From assembly GCA_029051835.1 (NCBI GenBank), contig JAIDKJ010000311.1, forward strand, positions 1 to 6,572: 6,572 bases of DNA. The letters are read 5' to 3'. The notes under the pieces were generated by a model. The model did no database searches. It was given only the letters and a program-made list of their open reading frames with translations, and was not told where the DNA came from. Positions 1-5,414 of the stretch are shown piece by piece (position 1 is the first letter of the stretch; every line of letters starts with the position of its first letter). Source of the DNA: Paramuribaculum sp. (lineage in GTDB: Bacteria; Bacteroidota; Bacteroidia; Bacteroidales; Muribaculaceae). The position numbers and the translations under genes are program-made.

Positions 1-2
1 GA

Positions 3-11
3 AAAATTTGC
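3..11 (+). promoter_or_regulatory. possible -7 promoter element upstream of the cyd operon
   Basis: The bases AAAATTTGC match the Bacteroidetes -7 consensus TAnnTTTG except for the first T. Any -33 element would lie outside the window, so half of the promoter cannot be judged. A start near base 17 would give a leader of about 90 bases before the DUF4492 gene. That leader contains a small inverted repeat (GATAT at 63-67 with ATATC at 75-79). No other promoter-like motif is visible between here and base 106. The call is weak because of the mismatch and the missing upstream half. Confidence 0.22.
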
Positions 12-105
12 CTCTTACCGACGCATTTACGAACTTTATGCCTCTACAATCTTTCTAACTCTGATATCGGACGAATATCGCCACAACACCGCAAGACACC
101 ACCCC

Positions 106-375
106 ATGACAAAGCGACCTGACAACAACGGGCAACGACGACCGCATACTCTGGCCTATAGAGTGGCCGATCTCTACATCGACGGCTTCCGCTCCATGAC
201 TGTGGGGCGCAGTCTGTGGGTCATCATACTGATCAAGCTGGCCATACTCTTCCTCGTGTTCAAGCTCTTCTTCTTCCCCGATCTGCTCAGCCGCGACTAT
301 CCGACCGACGAGGACAGAGCCGCAGCCGTGCGCAACGAACTGATCGACCGCAGCAGCACATCAGACAGCAAATAA
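106..375 (+). CDS. DUF4492 family small membrane protein, cytochrome bd-associated
   Basis: This 89-residue protein has a basic N-terminus, the family-like stretch YIDGFRSMTVGRSLWVI at about 24-40, one hydrophobic helix at about 36-58 ending in KLFFFPDLL, and an acidic then polar C-terminal tail. I recognise this pattern as DUF4492, a Bacteroidetes family usually found directly upstream of cydA, as here (52-base gap). The positive residues before the helix predict an N-in, single-pass inner-membrane protein. Its function is not established. The size, single helix and constant linkage suggest by inference a CydX-like accessory or stabilising subunit of the oxidase, although CydX itself is shorter and normally encoded after cydB. 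The ATG at 106 is chosen because the conserved region starts about 18 residues later and no nearer start fits. No Shine-Dalgarno sequence is evident, as is usual in this phylum. Confidence 0.88.
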   Translation: MTKRPDNNGQRRPHTLAYRVADLYIDGFRSMTVGRSLWVIILIKLAILFLVFKLFFFPDLLSRDYPTDEDRAAAVRNELIDRSSTSDSK

Positions 376-427
376 CACCCCTGACGACAACATATCACAT
401 CAACACAATAACCAACCACTGACAATA

Positions 428-1993
428 ATGGAAAATCTCGTAGAAGTAGTCGACTGGTCGCGATGGCAGTTCGCACTGACCGCCATGTACCATTGGCTGT
501 TCGTGCCGCTCACACTCGGCATATCGGTGATCATCGGCATCATGGAAACCATCTACTACCGCACCGGATCACGGCGGTGGCTCGCCATCACAAAATTCTG
601 GATGACGCTGTTCGGCATCAACTTCGCCCTCGGAGTGGCCACCGGCATAATTCTGGAATTTGAATTCGGCACCAACTGGTCGAACTACAGCTGGTTTGTA
701 GGCGACATATTCGGAGCGCCCCTCGCCATCGAGGGACTGCTTGCATTCTTTATGGAGTCGACATTTATCGCAGTGATGTTTTTCGGCTGGAACAAAGTCA
801 GCCCGCGCTTTCACCTTGCAGCCACATGGCTCACAGCCATAGGCGCCTCGATTTCGGCGCTTTGGATCCTCATAGCCAATGCATGGATGCAATATCCGGT
901 GGGCATGGAGTTCGATCCGGCCCAGATGCGCAATATCATGGACGACTTCTGGGCTGTAGTGCTGTCGCCGGTGGCCATCCACAAATTTTTCCATGCCGTC
1001 ATGTCGGGATGGGTGCTTGCAGGCATCTTCGTCACCGGCATCTCCGCATGGTTCATGCTACGTCGCCGCAACCACGCCATGGCCATAAGCTCCATCAAGG
1101 TAGCCTCCACAGTCGGAGCCATAGGCATGATCGGCACTCTGTGGAGCGGCGACGGATCGGCGGTCGACGTGGCGCGGGTGCAGCCTATGAAACTGGCGGC
1201 GATGGAGGGACTCTACGACGGCTCCTGCCGTCAGGCCATCAGCGCCTTCGGCATTCTCAACCCCGACAAGGAACCAGGCGATGACCGCCCCGATTTCCTG
1301 TTCAACATCAGCATCCCGACAGGCCTGTCGATCCTCGCCACCCATTCGGCCGACGGATTCGTGCCCGGCATCAACGACCTCATAGAAGGACGGATCATCA
1401 CGCCCGCCGGCGACACCCTCAGAACCGAGAGCTACGCCGACCGCATAGCCGCCGGACAGCGCGCCCAGAATGCCCTGCGCCGCTACGACGAAGCCCGCAA
1501 GGTCGGTGACACCGCCGCCATGACACAAGCCGCCTCCGATATAAAGGCCGACTTCAACTACTTCGGCTACGGCTACCTCGAATCGCCTCGTCAGGCTGTG
1601 CCTCCGGTAGCCGTGACCTACTACGCATTCCATATCATGGTGATCGCCGGCGGATTCCTGTGCCTCGTGCTCGCGCTGACGCTCTGGGGCGCATTCCGGC
1701 GCAACGATCTGCTGTCGAAGCGCTGGTATATCCTCACCGCCATCGCCTCCATACCTATCGTCTGGATCTGCTCAGAAGCCGGATGGGTCACAGCCGAGGT
1801 GGGCCGCCAGCCCTGGATCATCGAAGGACTGATGCCAGTGCAGGCTGCCGTGAGCGACATATCGGCCGCAGGCGTGCAGACCACCTTCTGGATGTTCGCG
1901 GCAGTATTCACAGCTTTCCTGACCGCAGAGATCTGCATCATGACACGCCAGCTTCGCAAAGGCGCCGAAACCGATTTTGAAAACGAAAAATGA
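428..1993 (+). CDS. cydA: cytochrome bd quinol oxidase subunit I (CydA)
   Basis: This is the haem-bearing and quinol-oxidising subunit of cytochrome bd, an inner-membrane complex that reduces O2 to water using quinol electrons. The 521 residues match the usual length. By alignment from memory to E. coli CydA, ligand residues are present: His22 in the N-terminal FALTAMYHWLF motif (haem d/b595 site), His189 in KFFHAVMSGW and Met404 in FHIMVIAGG (haem b558), and Glu450 in SEAGW. Glu102 and Glu110 (IEGLLAFFMES) fit the proton-path glutamates. Lys255 and Glu260 in QPMKLAAMEG fit the quinol-binding loop, and the signature GRQPW is at 459-463. About nine membrane segments are apparent. The region between about 265 and 385 is a long Q-loop with an Ala/Arg/Asp-rich helical part and the stretch FNYFGYGYLESP, a form I associate with Bacteroidetes. 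The stop codon overlaps the cydB start. Confidence 0.97.
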   Translation: MENLVEVVDWSRWQFALTAMYHWLFVPLTLGISVIIGIMETIYYRTGSRRWLAITKFWMTLFGINFALGVATGIILEFEFGTNWSNYSWFVGDIFGAPLAIEGLLAFFMESTFIAVMFFGWNKVSPRFHLAATWLTAIGASISALWILIANAWMQYPVGMEFDPAQMRNIMDDFWAVVLSPVAIHKFFHAVMSGWVLAGIFVTGISAWFMLRRRNHAMAISSIKVASTVGAIGMIGTLWSGDGSAVDVARVQPMKLAAMEGLYDGSCRQAISAFGILNPDKEPGDDRPDFLFNISIPTGLSILATHSADGFVPGINDLIEGRIITPAGDTLRTESYADRIAAGQRAQNALRRYDEARKVGDTAAMTQAASDIKADFNYFGYGYLESPRQAVPPVAVTYYAFHIMVIAGGFLCLVLALTLWGAFRRNDLLSKRWYILTAIASIPIVWICSEAGWVTAEVGRQPWIIEGLMPVQAAVSDISAAGVQTTFWMFAAVFTAFLTAEICIMTRQLRKGAETDFENEK

Positions 1994-3126
1994 CATTGAC
2001 AACCATGGAACTTGAATATCTTCAGAATTACTGGTGGCTGCTGATAGCCGTGCTCGGATCACTCCTGGTGTTCCTGCTCTTCGTGCAGGGCGGCCAGACC
2101 ATGCTGTTTCAGCGCTTCACCGAATCGCAGCGCACCATGATCATCAGTTCGCTCGGCAAGAAATGGGAGCTGACATTCACCACCCTTGTGGTGTTCGGCG
2201 GAGCCTTCTTCGCATCATTCCCCCTGTTTTATTCCACAAGCTTCGGAGGCGCCTACTGGCTCTGGATGCTCATACTTTTCAGCTTCGTACTGCAGGCCGT
2301 CAGCTACGAATTCCGCCGCAAGCCGGGCAACATCTTCGGCACCCGCACCTACGACGCCTTCCTGCTTATCAACGGATGCGTCGGCTGCATACTGCTCGGA
2401 GTGGCCGTAGGCATGATGTTTTTCGGAGCCGAGTTCACCATAAGCATGGGCAACATACTCGACCATCGGTCGCCCGTCATATCGCGTTGGGCGCCCACCC
2501 ACGGACTTGAAGCCATACTCTGCTGGAAAAACCTGCTGCTCGGAGTGACGGTGCTCATGCTTGCCCGCACACTCGCATCGCTCTACATGCTCAACGACAT
2601 TGCCGACGACGCCTTCCGCGCACAGCTGCGACGTCAGACAGCCGTCAACGGAGCGCTGTTCGTCGTGCTGTTTCTCGCGTTTCTCGCCGTACTGCTCACC
2701 CAGCGCGGACTGACACAGACCGGCCCCTCCACATTCGAATGGACCGACTACAAGTATCTCCATAACGCCCTCGCCCTCTGGCCGGCCACGATAGCGTTCG
2801 TAGCCGGAGTGCTCGCAGTGTTATGGGGCATAGGAGCCACCATATTCCGCTCCACATGGCGCGGAGGCATCTGGTGGGCCGGAGCCGGAACCATACTTGT
2901 GGTCATCGCCCTCTTCTGCTACGCCGGATTCAACTCCACCGCCTACTATCCCTCGCTGCTCGACACATCAAGCTCGCTGAGCATCCGCAACAGCTCGTCG
3001 ACCGAATTTACCCTCACCGTCATGAGCTGGGTATCGGTGATAGTGCCTTTCGTCGCCGCATACATCATCGTAGCATGGCGCAAGATGGACTCCGTGAAGG
3101 TGACAGCCTCCGATTCGGCCCATTGA
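1990..3126 (+). CDS. cydB: cytochrome bd quinol oxidase subunit II (CydB)
   Basis: This is the second core membrane subunit of cytochrome bd, which pairs with CydA. The 378 residues match the family length. About eight membrane segments are visible, starting with YLQNYWWLLIAVLG and ending with a helix at about 343-363 after the typical LLDTSSSLSIRNSSST loop. Other recognisable stretches are KKWELTFTTLVVFGGAFFASFP (broken here as residues 58-78) and VSYEFRRKPGN at about 104-114. The N-terminal GFD[LM]G-type motif of proteobacterial CydB is replaced by FVQGGQ at 31-36. The ATG at 1990 overlaps the cydA stop as ATGA, which favours coupled translation. A second ATG at 2005 gives a protein beginning MELEYLQNYWW and is an equally plausible start. 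A hairpin terminator follows about 50 bases after the stop, so this is the last gene of the operon. Confidence 0.96.
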   Translation: MTLTTMELEYLQNYWWLLIAVLGSLLVFLLFVQGGQTMLFQRFTESQRTMIISSLGKKWELTFTTLVVFGGAFFASFPLFYSTSFGGAYWLWMLILFSFVLQAVSYEFRRKPGNIFGTRTYDAFLLINGCVGCILLGVAVGMMFFGAEFTISMGNILDHRSPVISRWAPTHGLEAILCWKNLLLGVTVLMLARTLASLYMLNDIADDAFRAQLRRQTAVNGALFVVLFLAFLAVLLTQRGLTQTGPSTFEWTDYKYLHNALALWPATIAFVAGVLAVLWGIGATIFRSTWRGGIWWAGAGTILVVIALFCYAGFNSTAYYPSLLDTSSSLSIRNSSSTEFTLTVMSWVSVIVPFVAAYIIVAWRKMDSVKVTASDSAH

Positions 3127-3174
3127 TCCTCGCGCCGACATTTAGCAAAGACACTCTCCTCCACAACACTATTT

Positions 3175-3214
3175 AACGCCGGAGCCGCAAACCATCGTCG
3201 CACTCCGGCGTTTT
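3175..3214 (+). terminator. intrinsic terminator of the cyd operon
   Basis: A perfect 10-bp inverted repeat, AACGCCGGAG (3175-3184) with CTCCGGCGTT (3203-3212), encloses an 18-base loop and is followed by a run of four T (3211-3214). It lies 48 bases after the cydB stop. The first A-T pairs extend the GC-rich stem. The T run is short, so some read-through is possible, but position and stem strength make the call good. The A run on the opposite side is too short to suggest an efficient bidirectional terminator. Confidence 0.8.
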
Positions 3215-3244
3215 ACTACCAAAGAGAAGGCATTTTGCTGGCGT

Positions 3245-3356
3245 TATTAAAAAGCCAAGGCCCTATTTATAACCCGGAGTCTAACCCAAAGGGTAAACCG
3301 TAGGATATATAACCTTCTCAGCCCACTTCCGCCATCCGGACGTGGGCTCTCTTTTT
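3245..3356 (+). ncRNA. possible short RNA ending in the second terminator
   Basis: A second strong terminator lies only 105 bases beyond the cyd terminator with no open reading frame between them, so either it is a back-up or it ends a short separate transcript. The interval has a small ACCC-AAA-GGGT hairpin (3284-3294) and a possible CCTA (3262-3265) with TAGG (3301-3304) enclosing pair. Upstream, GCATTTTGC (3230-3238) is only a poor match to the TAnnTTTG promoter element. The 5' end given is a guess from that motif. I recognise no known RNA family here. Confidence 0.2.
3320..3356 (+). terminator. second intrinsic terminator
   Basis: AGCCCAC (3320-3326) pairs with GTGGGCT (3342-3348), and inside it TCCG (3328-3331) pairs with CGGA (3337-3340), giving an 11-bp stem with one T-C mismatch and a 5-base loop. 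It is followed by CTC and a T run at 3352-3356. This is a stronger structure than the first terminator. It could be a tandem terminator for cydB or the end of a short RNA. Confidence 0.75.
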
Positions 3357-3630
3357 ATACCCGCCTATAACCACCTTCCACGCATCGCCCACATAATAGA
3401 CCTACCATAGAATCGCGACTTTGCGAGCATCATTCAGCCTATACAGACGTATGACTACCAACTATATATGCATGATCACGCCACCTATTGACTCATTTAT
3501 TACGCTGAATTATATTTCATCACGGGAATTTACTTTATAGGAGTTTCCTTGAAAATGCTTTGAAAGTGAAAGTGATCCCACCAAAATATGTTTTTCAACA
3601 TAACAGACTCAAAATTTCAGGAAGAATTGT
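3357..3630. other. AT-rich intergenic stretch without a convincing gene
   Basis: This stretch is visibly AT-richer than the cyd genes. It holds no open reading frame of persuasive length, no tRNA or rRNA, and no clear promoter pair. Two minor observations: a direct repeat TGAAAG-TGAAAG at about 3561-3572, and a 23-codon frame on the minus strand (3530-3601) rich in aromatic residues, starting MLKNIFWWDHF and ending in TPIK. The frame has no visible promoter and its size is close to chance, so I do not call it a gene. The stretch may be an old junction between the cyd region and the downstream cluster. Confidence 0.5.
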
Positions 3631-3639
3631 TAAATTTGC
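3631..3639 (+). promoter_or_regulatory. -7 promoter element (TAnnTTTG type) of the structured RNA
   Basis: TAAATTTGC is a full match to the Bacteroidetes primary sigma -7 consensus TAnnTTTG. No clear TTTG is present at the expected -33 distance (around 3606-3609), although T-rich runs occur nearby. Transcription would start about 6-8 bases downstream, near 3645, which is exactly where the 5' arm of the first stem of the candidate RNA begins. A perfect hairpin, GCGGTC-GCA-GACCGC (3638-3652), overlaps the element and the presumed start site, and might act at DNA level. Confidence 0.5.
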
Positions 3640-3644
3640 GGTCG

Positions 3645-4000
3645 CAGACCGCCTCGCGGACCACGCCAGTAGGGTGAGGTTCATCCGAACCACCCCCGGT
3701 CTGGGGTTAAGCGGAGCGGGATGTAGTGAAAATACATAAGAAAGCGTTTATCCGCGCTGATTCTTGACACTTCGGAATTCTCGCAAAATTCAGTCAATAG
3801 TCAAGGGTTGAGCAACGGTAGATGCCCGTGGATATGTGATTATCTTGCTTTCGGCACGATATTTCGGGAGAAATATAGCCGGACGCATTGATTGCATATA
3901 CTGGCGTGGGCTTCTGCAGTTGCCGTCCGACTATTGATGGGCAATGCGAGAAGCCTCGAAGTGTAGGACGGTAACAGATACAGATTCCTACGCTTTTTTT
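3645..4000 (+). ncRNA. candidate structured non-coding RNA of unknown class
   Basis: Between a consensus -7 element and a terminator lie many perfect complementary arms: CAGACCG 3645-3651 with 3697-3703; GGGT-(GA bulge)-GGTTC 3672-3682 with GAACCACCC 3687-3695 (loop ATCC); GCGGA 3711-3715 with 3751-3755 around ATGTA 3721-3725 with 3733-3737; TTGAC 3764-3768 with 3793-3797 around GAATT/AATTC; TCAATAGTC 3794-3802 with 3929-3937 (9 bp); CGGC-acg-ATATTTC 3852-3865 with GAAATAT-a-GCCG 3870-3881, closed by a GNRA-type GGGA tetraloop. CGCATTG 3884-3890 with 3942-3948 and GGCTTCT 3909-3915 with 3949-3955 would cross the 9-bp stem, so they imply a pseudoknot or alternative states. Some arms compete and the true fold is not determined. 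The minus-strand frame across it (3794-4009) has an implausible composition and starts in the terminator. I do not recognise it as tmRNA, RNase P RNA, 6S or SRP RNA. The alternative is a cis-acting leader of the P-loop operon, 47 bases downstream. Confidence 0.5.
3961..4000 (+). terminator. intrinsic terminator of the structured RNA
   Basis: GTGTAGGA (3961-3968) pairs with TCCTACGC (3986-3993), an 8-bp stem with one G-U pair and a 17-base loop, followed directly by seven T (3994-4000). This is the best formed terminator in the window. It lies 47 bases before the P-loop gene, so it either ends an independent RNA or attenuates the downstream operon. In the first case the operon needs its own promoter in the short gap, and none is obvious. 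Confidence 0.78.
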
Positions 4001-4047
4001 ATAAACCAATCACGCCAACGAGAGGATGACCGCGGCTCTATTTGACG

Positions 4048-4461
4048 ATGAAAATATATCTTATCTATGGCGAAAAAGATGCGGGCAAAACTACCGCCTG
4101 TCAAAAATTGCTCAAATGTATTTTGTCCCTTGGCGGTAAGCTGAAGTCTTATGACACATTTACATGGGACAATGATTTCAAAAGCGTTACTGAATTCGAG
4201 AGTAAACGTATCGGAATCTATTCGCCCGGTGACGAAAGAGGTCATCTGAGTGAGGCTATCACATTTGGCACAGACTACAACTGTGATATTCTCGTTGCCA
4301 CAGTTCGTAAAGGCATCGCCTACAATGCACCTCTAAATGAAATGAGCGACAGCAATTCCGGCGAATGGATAACACTTCACAAAGGAGCGACAGATGCTGA
4401 ACTCGACTACAATGAAAATGGTATTGTTATAGAATTGCTTGATAGAATACATAAGGCATGA
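4048..4461 (+). CDS. small P-loop NTPase-like protein
   Basis: This is a 137-residue protein, counted from the ATG at 4048, with no signal peptide, so cytosolic. It opens with a beta strand and Walker A motif, IYLIYGEKDAGKTT, fitting GxxxxGKT with Gly8, Gly13, Lys14 and Thr15. Later hydrophobic strands are RIGIYSPGDERG at about 54-65 and CDILVATVRKG at 79-89. Either could supply the Walker B/switch-like acidic position, Asp62 being one candidate. The size fits a minimal nucleotide-binding fold and I cannot assign a substrate. It may be an NTPase or a small kinase-like protein. A TTG at 4042 in frame would add two residues, but the ATG is preferred because the first strand follows at once. The stop overlaps the next start as ATGA, tying it to secreted proteins. 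GC content is clearly below that of the cyd genes. Confidence 0.82.
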   Translation: MKIYLIYGEKDAGKTTACQKLLKCILSLGGKLKSYDTFTWDNDFKSVTEFESKRIGIYSPGDERGHLSEAITFGTDYNCDILVATVRKGIAYNAPLNEMSDSNSGEWITLHKGATDAELDYNENGIVIELLDRIHKA

Positions 4462-5414
4462 CCATAAGACGTATATTTATTTTATTGGCGACCTGCCTTT
4501 TCATCGCAATTTCAGTATTTGCAGATGATGTGAAGAAACCCACTGTGATGATTCTGCCGAGCGATAACTGGTGCACTCAGCGCTACTTCACACAATCATT
4601 CGACAATCAAGGGACAACCGTGAAAGTGTCCGACTATCAACGAGCTTTTACTGAAGACATCGAGTTACCACAGGTCATTTCAAAAGTGGGTGGTGTTCTT
4701 ACCGGCATGGGCTACAGCTTGAAAGATGCAGAGATGGAAATCAAATCACTTGGCGTGAAACAGGCAGAGAGCAATGCTATGTCAAGCAAAACATCCGGCG
4801 CGTCAATCGCCGAGACTCCACTCGACATTCTTAAACGGAGAATGAAATCCGACATAGTGATTCAGCTATGGTGGAACATCACCAAAGACCCTGCCGGCAA
4901 GATTGTGTCGTTCACCCTCGAAGCCTTTGACGCATACACCAACAAGCGCATAGCCACGGCTACGGGCAACTCTAAACCCACTGCCGACGCAATCCCCGTG
5001 GCGCTCGAAAAGGCTGTGAAGGACAATGTCAAAGAATTTGACAAGCAGCTTGACAAGTGGTATGATGACCAGAAGAAGAATGGTCGTGAAATTGCCCTGA
5101 CAGTCCGCTGTTGGGATAGTTGGGAGAACGACCTCGAAACCGAGTATAATGGCGAGGAACTAACAGACTGCATACAGCAATGGATGCGCGATAACACGGT
5201 TAACGGCAGCTTCAACCTCAGCGACGGCACGGAGTCATTCTCCCAGTTTGAGCAGGTGTGCATACCTTTGAAAGATAAGAACGGCAAGGCGATGGATGCC
5301 CGCGCATTTGCCACGACATTGCGCAAGCATCTGCAAAAGCCGCCATACAATATCACATCAAAAGTAGTAATCCGTGGTCTCGGCGAGGCCATATTGATAT
5401 TAGGCGAGAAATGA
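4458..5414 (+). CDS. secreted DUF6175-like protein
   Basis: This 318-residue exported protein starts with MTIRR and a hydrophobic core, with a likely signal peptidase I site after Ala22 (SVFA before DDVKK). The mature part opens with KPTVMILPSDNWC at about 27-39 and SFDNQGTTVKVSDYQRAF, contains DIVIQLWWNITKD and LEAFDAYTNKRIA in the middle, and ends with VVIRGLGEAILILGEK. From memory these motifs match DUF6175, a Bacteroidetes family of unknown function. The alternation of short strands and amphipathic helices suggests repeated alpha/beta domains. A LATC sequence at 10-13 resembles a lipobox, but Thr at -1 and the very short stretch before it argue against a lipoprotein. ATGA overlaps at both ends couple it to the P-loop gene upstream and the helical secreted protein downstream. 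Likely site: periplasm or envelope. Confidence 0.85.
   Translation: MTIRRIFILLATCLFIAISVFADDVKKPTVMILPSDNWCTQRYFTQSFDNQGTTVKVSDYQRAFTEDIELPQVISKVGGVLTGMGYSLKDAEMEIKSLGVKQAESNAMSSKTSGASIAETPLDILKRRMKSDIVIQLWWNITKDPAGKIVSFTLEAFDAYTNKRIATATGNSKPTADAIPVALEKAVKDNVKEFDKQLDKWYDDQKKNGREIALTVRCWDSWENDLETEYNGEELTDCIQQWMRDNTVNGSFNLSDGTESFSQFEQVCIPLKDKNGKAMDARAFATTLRKHLQKPPYNITSKVVIRGLGEAILILGEK

Noticed and set aside
1058..1633. 191-codon minus-strand frame inside cydA
   Set aside because: It is antisense to an unmistakable cydA, has a low-complexity Gly/Val/Ala/His-rich composition, and is explained by GC-rich codons of the real gene.
2215..2763. 182-codon minus-strand frame inside cydB
   Set aside because: It is antisense to a clear cydB with composition imposed by the real reading frame, and has no start context or homology that I recognise.
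3660..3720. Integron attC-like site, because GTTAAGC at about 3706-3712 fits GTTRRRY
   Set aside because: No matching RYYYAAC partner at the other end, no integrase, and no cassette array.
3645..4000. tmRNA, RNase P RNA, SRP RNA or group II intron
   Set aside because: No tRNA-like ends or tag reading frame, no RNase P core motifs that I recognise, no SRP GGAAG-type apex, and no intron domain V signature or reverse transcriptase.
3794..4009. 71-codon open frame on the minus strand across the candidate RNA
   Set aside because: Its start lies next to the T tract of a plus-strand terminator, the residue mix is unlike a normal protein of this genome, and its course follows the complementary arms of the structured RNA. 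It is most simply a by-product of the RNA sequence, though conserved RNA could cause it to be annotated as a protein elsewhere.
4487..4496. Lipoprotein signal in the DUF6175-like protein (LATC at residues 10-13)
   Set aside because: Thr at position -1 and an unusually short hydrophobic stretch before the Cys do not fit a lipobox. A signal peptidase I site after Ala22 is better.
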